From positions 804,634 through 868,633 of the forward strand of contig NZ_JHAL01000002.1 of NCBI RefSeq assembly GCF_000738005.1: DNA of 64,000 nt. The letters run 5' to 3'. The notes under the pieces were generated by a model that was given only the letters and a program-made list of their open reading frames with translations, searched no databases and was not told the origin of the DNA. Below are positions 8,496 through 18,013 of this stretch, piece by piece. The number at the start of each line of letters is the position of its first letter. The first letter of the stretch is position 1. The translations under genes and the position numbers were made by a program. The stretch is from Bifidobacterium crudilactis (GTDB lineage Bacteria; Actinomycetota; Actinomycetes; Actinomycetales; Bifidobacteriaceae).

Positions 8496-9577
8496 CAGAC
8501 CAGCTCCTCCTTGTTCGCCCAAGCCGCATAGCCTGGGAGTTCATCACCCACCAGGGTGCTTTCCAAAGCCATGCGCATCAGCATGCCGTTGCGAACCTGC
8601 TCGAAATATGCCGCCCTCGGGTCCTTGTCGACATCCACGGCTATTTCGTTGACGCGTGGCAGGGGATGCAGTACAGCCATGCTCGGCTTGGAGAGCTTGA
8701 GCTTTTCAGCATCAAGGATGTAGGTATCCCGCAGTCGCAGGTAGTCGTCCTCGTTGAAGAAGCGCTCCTTCTGCACCCTGGTCATGTACAGCACGTCAAG
8801 ATCGCCGATGACGGACACGAGGTCCTTGACTTCGGTATACGAGCAGCTTGCCGTCTCGTCGATGCGGTCCAGCACATATTGCGGCGTTTTGAGTTCTTCG
8901 GGGCTGACCAGCACGAAATGCACGTTGCCGAATCTGCACAGGGTCTCGATGAGCGAGTGCACGGTGCGACCGAAGGTCAGGTCGCCGCATAGTCCGACGG
9001 TGAGGTCAGTGACTCGCCCGAAACGTGACTTCAGCGTTGCCAGATCGGCCAGGGTCTGCGTCGGATGCATGTGGCCGCCGTCACCGGCGTTGATGACCGG
9101 AACCGATGCAGCCTGTGAGGCGACCAATGCGGCGCCCTCCTTCGGATGCCTGATGGCCACCACGTCGACATAGTTGGAGACGGTCTTCAATGTGTCCCCT
9201 ATGGACTCGCCCTTTGAAACGCTGGAAAGCTGCGCTCCTGCGAAGCCGATGACGTTCCCTCCGAGCCGAAGCATCGCGGTTTCGAAGCTCAGCCGGGTCC
9301 GTGTGCTCGGTTCGTAGAAAAGCGTAGCGAGTATTCTGCCGTCGCAGGTATGAGACACCTGAGCACGGTGGGTGTCGATATATCGTGCTTTCAGCAGTAG
9401 ATCTTGTATTTGTGCAGTGGTGATGTCATCCAGCGTGACGACGCTGCGACCCACTAGTGAGGAAGTCTCGGAAATACCGCCGGAAACCTTGTCTCCGTCG
9501 GACTCCGAAATGCGTTCTTGCTGTTGCTGTTCGGACAAAGGCTCACCTTTCGCTTGTGTCAAGGTGGCCACCTTCAC
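8495..9577 (-). CDS. pyrB: Aspartate carbamoyltransferase catalytic subunit
   Basis: PyrB condenses carbamoyl phosphate with aspartate. The carbamoyl-phosphate loop FYEPSTRTRLSFETAM, the AGDGGHMHPTQTL motif and HPLPRVNEIAVDVD are all intact. Starting from the GTG at 9575-9577 the product is 360 residues with a Gln/Ser-rich N-terminal extension of about 40 residues. An internal GTG at 9452-9454 would give 319 residues, the usual family size, beginning right before the conserved VGRSVVTLDD. Neither start has a strong ribosome binding site. This is the first gene of the pyr operon. No PyrR-type attenuator was recognised in the roughly 100 bp upstream. Confidence 0.92.
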   Translation of the reverse strand: MKVATLTQAKGEPLSEQQQQERISESDGDKVSGGISETSSLVGRSVVTLDDITTAQIQDLLLKARYIDTHRAQVSHTCDGRILATLFYEPSTRTRLSFETAMLRLGGNVIGFAGAQLSSVSKGESIGDTLKTVSNYVDVVAIRHPKEGAALVASQAASVPVINAGDGGHMHPTQTLADLATLKSRFGRVTDLTVGLCGDLTFGRTVHSLIETLCRFGNVHFVLVSPEELKTPQYVLDRIDETASCSYTEVKDLVSVIGDLDVLYMTRVQKERFFNEDDYLRLRDTYILDAEKLKLSKPSMAVLHPLPRVNEIAVDVDKDPRAAYFEQVRNGMLMRMALESTLVGDELPGYAAWANKEELV

Positions 9578-9674
9578 GTGACCTAGTCGAATTTACGCTG
9601 GAGGCAAGACAGCGTTGTCGGACCGAACGGGAATGGCATGATTCGAGACCCGTGATGCTTGGGATTACGGTGTG

Positions 9675-12600
9675 TCACTGTCCGGTACCGTAGAACAGGC
9701 GCTCCATCACCTCACGGCAGCGGCGCATGGACGACAGGATGTCGTTTTCGAACAATTGCCCACGGTGGGCCTCTCGCCCTAGGTATATGGCTATGCCCCC
9801 AAGCGAATAGGAATCATCGGGAAGGATGTCTGCCTGCTTCGCCCGTCCCGACCACAGATAATTGCCGTTGCGGGCGTTGGTGCACACCTTCCAGCCCTCC
9901 TCCAGCGTGGCGGCATCGTCTTCGGCGATGAAGCCCAGATCGGTGAGCGCATGCAGGGCGGGCAGAGTTTGCGTGGTGTGCAGTTCCTCAACCATGCCGG
10001 CATGCTGGAGTTGCAGCAGCTGGACCGTCCACTCCACATCGGAAAGCCCTCCCTTGCCGAGTTTCAGGTGACGGTCCCTTCGGACTCCTCTCGGCAGACG
10101 TTCCGCCTCCATACGCGCCTTCAGCCTGCGAATTTCACTCAGCTCGGATTGGCTGATTTCCGAACGCGGATAGCGTACCGGGTCGGCGATGTCTCTGAGG
10201 AAATCCTCGGCCAGCGACTTATCGCCGGCGGCATATCTGGCCCGAAGCAGCGCCTGATGCTCCCAAACGCTGGACCAGCCGGAGTAATACTCACGGTAGG
10301 AGTCGAAGGACCTGACCAGCGGTCCGTTCTTGCCTTCCGGCCGAAGATCCATATCCAAGTCGATTTTGGGTTCCACGGTCAGCGGCCCCCCGGTCACGGC
10401 CCTCGTGATTTCGATGACCGCTCTGGCGAAGGCGTTCGCGCTGGTATCGTCGCACCCCGACCGTGGCCTGTATATGGCGATGACGTCGGCATCGGAGCTG
10501 AAGTTCACTTCGGAACCTCCATAGCGCCCCATGGCGATCAGGCAGATGTCCGCTGACGGTTCATTCGCGCCGAGAGCCTTCATGACATGCTGTATCGACC
10601 AGGACAACACCGAATCGAGAATGGCGTCGACCACATTGGTCATGCCTTCAAGGCATTCGTGTTCGTTCAATGTTCCGCTCATCCACCCAAGACCGATGCG
10701 TTCGATCTCATGTCTGCGCATGGCCCGTATCGAAGTGGCGAAGTCCTGTTTGCGGTCGGCGAAACGCATCTGCGCGGAATGGGTCTGCGTGCGCAGACTC
10801 TCAAGACTTCTCGTACCGAGTTTCGCATCGTCGCCAAGCCAGGTGACCGATTCCGCGGATTTGCTCAACGCATCCATCAGAAAGCGCGAATTGGCCAGGA
10901 TGTGACACAGCCGCTGGGCCGCCGAAGGCGAGTCTCGAAGGAATCCGAGGTAGTTGTTGCCGGAGCCGAAACGCTCCTCGAGAGTCCTCCACCCAAGCAG
11001 TCCCATGTCGGGATTCTGCCCTTCACCGAGCCATTGGAGCACGGCCGGAAGCAGAATCTTGTTGATTTTCGCAGCTCGGGACAATCCCGAGGTCAACACC
11101 TGAACGTGTCTCATCGCACTTTGCGGGTCCTGGAAGCCGATTGAGGCAAAGCGGACCATCGCAGCTTCAGGGCTCAGACTGATCTCGTCCTCTTCGAGTT
11201 GGGCGTTGATGGGCAGCATCGGCCGGTAATAGATGTCCTGATGAAGATTCCTGACTTCCCGACGGGTGGCGTCGAAAGCTTCGACCAGCTCATCGGCGTG
11301 GTAACCGAAGCTTCTGGCCAATCTGCGCAATTCAGGATTGGCGTCCAGCGACTCGCGGTTCAGTTCTCGTTTGCGTTCGATGCCGCCGATATTGCCTTCC
11401 GCCAGATCAGGGAACAGGTGCGTGCGTTTGAGCGACCACATCTGCTGCCGGTGTTCAAGAACTCGTTCGAAGCTGTAATCCCTGCTCAGACGGCTTGCCT
11501 GCGTTCTTGACACATACCCGCCGTCGGCCAACGCCTGCAGGGACTCCAATGTGGAGGAAGTCCGAAGTGATTCGTCGGTGCGCCCGTGGACCAGCTGCAG
11601 CATCTGGACGGTGAACTCCACATCTCTGAGTCCTCCTTTGCCGAGTTTGATCTCCCTGTCCTTCAGCTGGGCCGGTATGAGTTGCTCCACCCTTTTGCGC
11701 ATCTGCTGGCAGTCATACACGAAATTATCGCGCTGTGAGGCCTTCCACACGAACTCCTGGGCCATGGCCCTGTACTCACTGCCCAATGCCGCATCACCTG
11801 CCACGGGCCTCGCCTTGAGCAATGCCTGGAACTCCCAGTTCTGCGCCCAGTGCTCGTAATAATCCTTATGAGATTCAAGGGTCCGGACCAACGGTCCGTC
11901 CTTGCCTTCGGGGCGCAGGGCGGTGTCAATCTGCCATAATGCGGGCTCGTTCACGCCCGCTATCACCGATTGGCAGATTTTCTGCATCAGTGTGGCCAGT
12001 TTGCTTCCCAAGCGAATCAGCCGCTGATGGTCACCGGAGGGTTGCCGGCATTCCACAACGTAGATGAGATCCACGTCGGACACGTAATTCAATTCACGGG
12101 CGCCGAGCTTGCCCATCCCGATAACGGCGAATCGGCACTCCCGAGCCTCCGGAAGTTCCTGACGAGCCACCGCCAGCGCCGCATCCAGGGATGCGGACGC
12201 CAGATCGGACAGGGCCTTGCTGACTCTTGGCTGCACTGCTATGGGGTCGGGCGAACAGGTATCGAAGGCCATGATGGACATCAGCTGACGAAGATATTCT
12301 GCGCGCAGATTCGAGGTTCCTTCACTCAAGGACAATGCTGAAACGGGCATGGGTTCAGCGTCGGTCGCCTCGACCGCCTGCATCAGCTTCCTATGCAACT
12401 GCTCGCTGCTCGGCAGACTCACGGGTCGGGCGGCCTGCCTGACCAGCTCCGGTCTGGTGCGCATCAGGACGCCTACGGCCTCCGAAGCACCCAGAACGGA
12501 TACCAGCGTCGCCCATGCCGAGGCATCCGGAAGGAGTTCGTGCATGCGGATACCCTGATGATGAACGGCATCGGTGATGAGCAGCAGATTCTGCAGCGCC

Positions 12601-12767
12601 ACATCAGGATCGCATACACTGGCCAGGGACCGCAGCAAGGCCTGAAGACATGTCTCGTTCAGTCCTGCTTTGCGGAGCAGTTCGCAACGCCGACGAGCCT
12701 CGTCGATATTCTGGAATCCGGCCTGTATCAGAGCATGGGCGCTCAGTGGGAGTGAATCATCGGTCAT
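9675..12767 (-). CDS. glnE: Bifunctional glutamine synthetase adenylyltransferase/deadenylase
   Basis: GlnE attaches AMP to glutamine synthetase and removes it, in response to nitrogen status. The 1030-residue protein has two nucleotidyltransferase domains. The first has GMGKLGARELNYVSDVDLIY (residues about 217-236) and the second AMGRYGGSEVNFSSDADVIA. Each is followed by an HD-like helical region with a KLGKGGLRDVEF or KLGKGGLSDVEW motif. The ATG at 12765-12767 is preferred because the sequence upstream of it (MAGYDGRPSERL...) is not conserved-looking. It is the last gene downstream of metE-metF, 135 bp after metF, and probably has its own promoter. Confidence 0.93.
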   Translation of the reverse strand: MTDDSLPLSAHALIQAGFQNIDEARRRCELLRKAGLNETCLQALLRSLASVCDPDVALQNLLLITDAVHHQGIRMHELLPDASAWATLVSVLGASEAVGVLMRTRPELVRQAARPVSLPSSEQLHRKLMQAVEATDAEPMPVSALSLSEGTSNLRAEYLRQLMSIMAFDTCSPDPIAVQPRVSKALSDLASASLDAALAVARQELPEARECRFAVIGMGKLGARELNYVSDVDLIYVVECRQPSGDHQRLIRLGSKLATLMQKICQSVIAGVNEPALWQIDTALRPEGKDGPLVRTLESHKDYYEHWAQNWEFQALLKARPVAGDAALGSEYRAMAQEFVWKASQRDNFVYDCQQMRKRVEQLIPAQLKDREIKLGKGGLRDVEFTVQMLQLVHGRTDESLRTSSTLESLQALADGGYVSRTQASRLSRDYSFERVLEHRQQMWSLKRTHLFPDLAEGNIGGIERKRELNRESLDANPELRRLARSFGYHADELVEAFDATRREVRNLHQDIYYRPMLPINAQLEEDEISLSPEAAMVRFASIGFQDPQSAMRHVQVLTSGLSRAAKINKILLPAVLQWLGEGQNPDMGLLGWRTLEERFGSGNNYLGFLRDSPSAAQRLCHILANSRFLMDALSKSAESVTWLGDDAKLGTRSLESLRTQTHSAQMRFADRKQDFATSIRAMRRHEIERIGLGWMSGTLNEHECLEGMTNVVDAILDSVLSWSIQHVMKALGANEPSADICLIAMGRYGGSEVNFSSDADVIAIYRPRSGCDDTSANAFARAVIEITRAVTGGPLTVEPKIDLDMDLRPEGKNGPLVRSFDSYREYYSGWSSVWEHQALLRARYAAGDKSLAEDFLRDIADPVRYPRSEISQSELSEIRRLKARMEAERLPRGVRRDRHLKLGKGGLSDVEWTVQLLQLQHAGMVEELHTTQTLPALHALTDLGFIAEDDAATLEEGWKVCTNARNGNYLWSGRAKQADILPDDSYSLGGIAIYLGREAHRGQLFENDILSSMRRCREVMERLFYGTGQ

Positions 12768-12902
12768 GGTACCAATGTAGACCACGAGCCGACGGACATC
12801 CACGAGTCGCTCGGATGGACGACCGTCATAACCCGCCACTTACCCACTCTGCGAGCGGTGCTCGAGGCGAGCCGAGTGCAGGGCCGAGATCATCGAGATG
12901 TA

Positions 12903-13748
12903 TTAATGTTCCAGCAGGAACTGCGTATTCTGCCAGATTCTGCGAGTTGTTCCCGCGTGGTTCATGGTGTACAGGTGAATGCCGTCAACACCGTCCGCAA
13001 TCAGGTCGCTGATCTGTTCCGAGGCGTAGATGATGCCGGCCTCGCGCAGGGCATCACGGTCACCGCCCCACTTGTCGAGAATCTTCTCCAACCTGGGTGG
13101 GATTCTGGAACCGCACATCGACACCATTCTTTTGATCTGCGCTGCGCTGGTCACCGGCATGATGCCGGCCTCAATCGGCACGGAGACACCCGCGCACCTC
13201 GCCTTGTCGATGAAACGCAGGAAATCCGCATTGTCGAAGAACAGCTGCGAAATGAGGCGGTCGGCCCCGGCATCGACCTTGATTTTCAGATGTTCGATGT
13301 CCTCGTCCATATTTTTGGCCGCAGGGTGGCACTCCGGATAGCAGGCCGCGAACACCTCCATATCCGGTTTATGCTGGCGTATGTATCTGACCAGGTCGCT
13401 CGCATAGTGAAACACCCGCGCCGGTTCCCTGTCGGGCAGCACATTGCCGCCAAGCGCCAGAACCGCGGAAACCCCGGCTTTTTCGAAAAGTTCGAGCTCT
13501 TCGTCGATGTCTGCCTGATCGGCATACAGAGCCGTCAGATGTGCGACGGCGGGAATGGAGTATTCCTCTTTGATCGTATGGGCGATTCTGGCGGTGATCG
13601 TCCTGTCGGTCTCCTTGCCGGTTCCGAAGGTAACCGAAATGAAATCGGGGTTTACCCCCTGCAATCCGTCCAAGGTGTCATAGATGGTTCCCACCGGAGT
13701 GTCCCGTTTGGGCGGGAACACCTCCAGGGAAAAAGTTGTCGAATGCAA
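12903..13748 (-). CDS. metF: Methylenetetrahydrofolate reductase
   Basis: MetF reduces 5,10-methylene-THF to 5-methyl-THF, the methyl donor used by MetE. The FAD-dependent TIM-barrel markers are SLEVFPPKR, PDFISVTFGTGK, VAHLTA and ISQLFFDNADFLRFID. The start proposed is a TTG at 13746-13748, directly after the metE stop (13750-13752), with GGAGCGG upstream inside the end of metE; it yields 281 residues, the normal size. A longer reading frame from 13829 overlaps the end of metE and looks non-native. The pair metE-metF is a functional operon. Confidence 0.88.
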   Translation of the reverse strand: MHSTTFSLEVFPPKRDTPVGTIYDTLDGLQGVNPDFISVTFGTGKETDRTITARIAHTIKEEYSIPAVAHLTALYADQADIDEELELFEKAGVSAVLALGGNVLPDREPARVFHYASDLVRYIRQHKPDMEVFAACYPECHPAAKNMDEDIEHLKIKVDAGADRLISQLFFDNADFLRFIDKARCAGVSVPIEAGIMPVTSAAQIKRMVSMCGSRIPPRLEKILDKWGGDRDALREAGIIYASEQISDLIADGVDGIHLYTMNHAGTTRRIWQNTQFLLEH

Positions 13749-13749
13749 G

Positions 13750-16062
13750 CTACCGCTCCAGACGCTCACGGACGGCCTTGGCGGCGGCAACCATGTGTTC
13801 GAGGCTCGGCCATGTCTCGGCATTGCCACGCGTCTTCAGGCCGCAGTCGGGATTGATCCACACCGACGCCTTGTCCATCTTGGCGAGGATATCCCCTATG
13901 CGGTCTTCGATCTCCTGCTGGGATGGAATTCGCGGCGAATGGATGTCGTAGACTCCCGGACCCGCTTCGGTTTCGAAATGCGCCTCCTGTATGGCATCGA
14001 GCACCGTCAGATCGGAACGGGACGCCTCGAAGGAGATTACATCGGCATCCATGGCGTCGATATCGCGGATGATGTCGTTGAACTCCGAATAGCACATATG
14101 CGTATGAATCTGCGTGCCGGCTTTCACACCTGAATGCACCAGTCTGAAGGCCGGGATGGCCCAGTCAAGATACTCTTTGTGCCAATCGCTTCTGCGCAGG
14201 GGCAGCTTTTCGCGCAAGGCCGCTTCATCGATCTGAATGACCTTGATGCCTGCCGCTTCCAGGTCCAGCACCTCGTCTCGTATGGCCAGCGCCAGCTGAG
14301 TGGTCTGCTGTTCATGCGTGATGTCCTCACGTGGCCACGACCAGTTGAGAATCGTGACAGGTCCAGTGAGCATTCCCTTGACGACGCGGTCGGTGCGCGA
14401 CTGCGCATAGGCGCTCCACGCCACGGTGATCGGCTGTGCGCGGGATACGTCGGACCATACGATTGGAGGCTTCACGCAGCGAGTGCCGTAGGACTGCACC
14501 CAGGCGTTCTTGGTGAAGAGGAAGCCGTTGAGGTTCTGACCGAAGTATTCGACCATATCGTTGCGTTCGAATTCACCGTGTACCAGCACATCAAGGCCGA
14601 TGGCCTCCTGCTTGGAAAGGACATCATCAATCTGCGATCTGATGAAGGCGTCGTAATCATCCTGGCTGATTTCCCCGTGGCGAAGCCTGGCACGCTCTGC
14701 ACGCACCTCCTTGGTCTGCGGGAAGGAGCCGATGGTGGTCGTGGGCAGCAACGGCAGGTGCAATTCCTCACGCTGCAGACGCTGGCGCTCGCTACGGGCC
14801 GGTTTACGGTTGAATTCGCCTTCCGACAATCCGGCTATGCGTTTGCTGACGGCGGCATCGGCCTTCACCCGGTGTCCATCGAACAAGGCCTGGTTGTCTG
14901 CCAGTGCCTTCGAGGATTTGCGCTCCTCGTCATTGTCCTGCACCAGTTCGGCCAGCTCGCCGATCTCATCGAGCTTCTCCACTGCGAAGGCGAAATGACG
15001 TCGCACCTCGGCATCGAGCCCGTCCTCCCGCGCCACGCTGAAGGGCACATGAAGCAGGGAGCTCGCCGTGGAAACGGCAACGCGGTCGGTCACCTTTCGC
15101 ACCGCATCCAGCACGCCGAGACTCACGGCATAATCGTTGCGCCAGATGTTACGGCCATTGACCACACCGGCGAAAATCGTGGTGTTCTCGGACACCCCGA
15201 ATTCCTCGAGTGCAGCGAGATTCTCGTTCCTGCCTTCCACGAAGTCCAGGCCAAGTCCGTCGAATCCAAGCAGTCCCAGGGTTTCGTATGAATCCCTCAC
15301 ATGCCCGAAGTAGGTCTGCAGCAGCAGACGTACGGTACCGTTCGTAGACTTTCGGTGCGGAAGAATCTTGGTATAGAGGCTCTTGAAGAGCTCCAGGTCC
15401 CCACGTTCCTTGTCGAGGACCAGATAGGGCTCGTCGAATTGCACCCAGTCGACGCCTAGACCTGCGAAACGTTCCAGCACGTCAGCGTACGCCTTGGCGG
15501 TCTGCTCTATAAGACCCCGATCGATGGCCAGAGGGGCGCCTTCAGGACGTCGGGCAAGTTTGAGGAAGGTGTACGGGCCTATCAGCACGGGTTTCGTGGT
15601 GATGCCCAGAGCCTTGGCTTCCGTGAATTCCTCGAAGGGTTTATCGCTGCTGAGGGAGATGCTGACCGAATCATCAATTTCGGGGACGAGATAATGGTAG
15701 TTCGTGGTGAACCACTTTTTCATGGGCAGTGCGGTGACGTCCCCCTTGTCGCCCTGATATCCACGCCCCATGGCGAACAAGGTGTCCTCGGCATCCAAAG
15801 ACAGCCGCTTGTACCGTTGGGGAACCACTCCGAGCAGAATCGCGGTGTCCAGCATCTGGTCGTAATAGCTGAAGTCGTTGCTGGGGATAAGCGAAATCCC
15901 CGCCTGCTGCTGAATCTTCCAGTGTCGTTCGCGCAGCAACTTCGCCGTGGCCTTCACATCCTCGATGCCGTGTTTGCCTCTCCAATACCCCTCGATGCTT
16001 TTCTTCAGCTCCCTATCGGAACCAATGCGCGGGAAACCGACAACTGATGTGGGCACAGACAT
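13750..16062 (-). CDS. metE: Cobalamin-independent methionine synthase
   Basis: MetE transfers the methyl group from 5-methyl-THF (polyglutamate) to homocysteine. The 770-residue product has the two-barrel organisation: N-terminal [24 protein letters not shown] and a C-terminal catalytic barrel with the zinc ligands in [10 protein letters not shown] and NPDCGLKTR, plus TIGSFPQT between them. The start ATG (16060-16062) has an excellent ribosome binding site, GGAGGTTTC. The region 16063-16236 upstream shows no recognisable B12 or SAM riboswitch. Confidence 0.95.
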   Translation of the reverse strand: MSVPTSVVGFPRIGSDRELKKSIEGYWRGKHGIEDVKATAKLLRERHWKIQQQAGISLIPSNDFSYYDQMLDTAILLGVVPQRYKRLSLDAEDTLFAMGRGYQGDKGDVTALPMKKWFTTNYHYLVPEIDDSVSISLSSDKPFEEFTEAKALGITTKPVLIGPYTFLKLARRPEGAPLAIDRGLIEQTAKAYADVLERFAGLGVDWVQFDEPYLVLDKERGDLELFKSLYTKILPHRKSTNGTVRLLLQTYFGHVRDSYETLGLLGFDGLGLDFVEGRNENLAALEEFGVSENTTIFAGVVNGRNIWRNDYAVSLGVLDAVRKVTDRVAVSTASSLLHVPFSVAREDGLDAEVRRHFAFAVEKLDEIGELAELVQDNDEERKSSKALADNQALFDGHRVKADAAVSKRIAGLSEGEFNRKPARSERQRLQREELHLPLLPTTTIGSFPQTKEVRAERARLRHGEISQDDYDAFIRSQIDDVLSKQEAIGLDVLVHGEFERNDMVEYFGQNLNGFLFTKNAWVQSYGTRCVKPPIVWSDVSRAQPITVAWSAYAQSRTDRVVKGMLTGPVTILNWSWPREDITHEQQTTQLALAIRDEVLDLEAAGIKVIQIDEAALREKLPLRRSDWHKEYLDWAIPAFRLVHSGVKAGTQIHTHMCYSEFNDIIRDIDAMDADVISFEASRSDLTVLDAIQEAHFETEAGPGVYDIHSPRIPSQQEIEDRIGDILAKMDKASVWINPDCGLKTRGNAETWPSLEHMVAAAKAVRERLER

Positions 16063-16236
16063 GAAACCTCCAAAAGGACTTAGACGACTGTTGCAGACTA
16101 GCAAAGGTGAGCGGCAGGGAAGTAATCAAGACGATTAAGGTGTCGCCATAAGCTGCATTTATAACGTTGCTGATTACGACGGCGACGGATGCACCGCAAT
16201 CAGCCCCACCTGGCGGCCGACCGAAGAAGGTAACGT

Positions 16237-16791
16237 TCAGAAATCATGGGGTCCCAGGACGGCCAGCAGGGTGGCGCTGTGGATTTGCCAATCCTTGAAG
16301 GGCTCGTTCGAACCGAAGATGGCCAGATTGGCAGGAGACATGCCCAGGTTCAGCAGGTCGAGCCGTTCCGGGTCGGAATCCGAGGTTGCAAGCCACTGGC
16401 AACTGATGGAAACCGTCGGCTCATGTCCAAGCACCATCAGTACTTTGCGTTTGGTCTTCGTGGACTTCAGTTCATCCAGAACGGACTGCACGCCGCCTTC
16501 GTAAAGACTTTGCCGCATATCCACCTTGGGTTTGTCACCGAACACCTTGAGCATGCGATCGAGTGTCTGCCGCGTTCTGTCCGCTCCTGAACAGGCGATT
16601 CTGTCCGGGACCAGATCCAGATCCGACAGGCCTTTGGCAACCACCTTCGCCTGCTTCACGCCCTTGTCGGTCAATTGCCGCTGTCTGTCATCTCCGTTGC
16701 CGAAGGCCTCGGCCTTGGCGTGACGCATGACTATCAGCACATACTGGTATGCGTGCGCACGTTTCGCGACCTTGCTCATTTTGACACCCAT
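16237..16791 (-). CDS. SixA-type phosphohistidine phosphatase
   Basis: This 184-residue member of the histidine-phosphatase superfamily carries the reduced RHA variant of the RHG motif (VLIVMRHAKAEAF) typical of SixA. It is followed by RQLTDKGVKQAKVVA, CSGADRTRQTLDRM and the second histidine in VLGHEPTVSISC. The natural substrate cannot be given; E. coli SixA dephosphorylates histidine-phosphotransfer proteins. The ATG at 16779 (MSKVAK) is an alternative start. It is upstream of metE on the same strand but 174 bp away. Confidence 0.85.
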   Translation of the reverse strand: MGVKMSKVAKRAHAYQYVLIVMRHAKAEAFGNGDDRQRQLTDKGVKQAKVVAKGLSDLDLVPDRIACSGADRTRQTLDRMLKVFGDKPKVDMRQSLYEGGVQSVLDELKSTKTKRKVLMVLGHEPTVSISCQWLATSDSDPERLDLLNLGMSPANLAIFGSNEPFKDWQIHSATLLAVLGPHDF

Positions 16792-16890
16792 ACAGCGTAC
16801 CTTTCAATAACCACGCCCCTACCGCAGGCGCAACACCGCACGAGCCTTCAGTCCTCGGATTCCGGCGTATCCCCTATGACGCCAGCGCAG

Positions 16891-17934
16891 TCAGTTCCCC
16901 TGCTTCGATTCGAGCACGGAACGCTGATGATCCAGATCCCGAATGACCTTGCGCAGCTTGCGGTCGGAGATGTCCCTGAGCCCAAGTGATTCAAGAGCCT
17001 CCGGACCCTGTTCACGATCAATATCAGTATACGTGTCTTTTGCGCCTCGTTCGCGCCTACGCAATGCGGGCGCACCTTCCGCCATCAGCCTCGACAACAC
17101 CAGAAACCCCGTATGCCCTATCATCTGATGGTCCGGCCTCACAGACAGACCCTGAGCTTTCCAACTGCGTTCCAGCGTTTCGTCGATTTGAGGCTCTGTC
17201 CATCTCTCGGAGTTTCGTAAGGCTTCGGCCAGTCGGCTCATCTGCGTGGTTGTGGTGATATAACTCAGAAACACCCCTCCGGGAGCCAGCACCCGTTCGA
17301 TCTCCGAAAGCCTGTTCCACGGGTCCAGCATATCGAGAACAACACGGTCGTAACCGTCAGCGGGCAGTGTTGCGGCGACCGAGTCGAAATCACCCTGCAG
17401 CAAGGACCACCAACCGGGGTCTCCCCCGAAGTACACCGTCGCATTGGCCCGGGCTATGTGCGCGAATTCCGGTCTCAACTCGATGGTGGTCAGCTCTCCA
17501 AGTTCACCGACCGCATCCAGAAGGTGGATGCTCAAGGCACCTGAGCCTGCGCCTGACTCCAGCACGCGCATTCCTTTGCGGATGTCTCCAAGGCTCAGCA
17601 CCTGAGCGATGTCCTTCGGATACATGATCTGAGCACCCCGCGGCATCGACAGCACGTAATCAGCCAGTCGCGGGCGCATGACGGCATACTGCCAGCCGCC
17701 TATCGAACGAGCGGCCTTCCATGGCTTTTTCTTGTCGACATCCTCTGCACGCCTGGGTGTGGTCTGGGTGGTTACCACGCTTCCTTCGCTCATGCCTATC
17801 AGATCGTCGTGCAGGATGTGCCCGTGTGGGGTCTGCACCATAGCACCTGATTCGATCTGGATGGTGATCATATTGCCTTTGCGGTCGGTCAGCTGAACTT
17901 TTTCCCCAAGTTCCAAAGGTCCGCGCAACGCCAT
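16891..17934 (-). CDS. trmI: tRNA (adenine-58-N1)-methyltransferase
   Basis: TrmI methylates adenine 58 in the T-loop of tRNAs. The N-terminal small domain (GEKVQLTDRKGNMITIQIESG, THG-like TPHGHILHDDLIG) precedes a Rossmann domain with SAM motif I VLESGAGSGALSIHLLD, TTIELRPEFAHIA and VVLDMLDPW. At 347 residues it is longer than most homologues. A C-terminal acidic/basic tail follows the catalytic domain (residues about 290-347, RRRERGAKDTYTDID). In actinobacteria this gene often lies near the proteasome-associated arc gene, but no arc gene is present here. Confidence 0.9.
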   Translation of the reverse strand: MALRGPLELGEKVQLTDRKGNMITIQIESGAMVQTPHGHILHDDLIGMSEGSVVTTQTTPRRAEDVDKKKPWKAARSIGGWQYAVMRPRLADYVLSMPRGAQIMYPKDIAQVLSLGDIRKGMRVLESGAGSGALSIHLLDAVGELGELTTIELRPEFAHIARANATVYFGGDPGWWSLLQGDFDSVAATLPADGYDRVVLDMLDPWNRLSEIERVLAPGGVFLSYITTTTQMSRLAEALRNSERWTEPQIDETLERSWKAQGLSVRPDHQMIGHTGFLVLSRLMAEGAPALRRRERGAKDTYTDIDREQGPEALESLGLRDISDRKLRKVIRDLDHQRSVLESKQGN

Positions 17935-18013
17935 GTAACACCCTTCCGTAAAGGCCTGTGTGTGATGCAGGCACCGGTGCAGGTCACAAGAGAGGGACCT
18001 GCACCGTAGGACA

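Noticed and set aside
16063..16236. Cobalamin or SAM riboswitch upstream of metE
   Set aside because: The 174-bp gap contains no B12-box or SAM-I core sequence that I can recognise.
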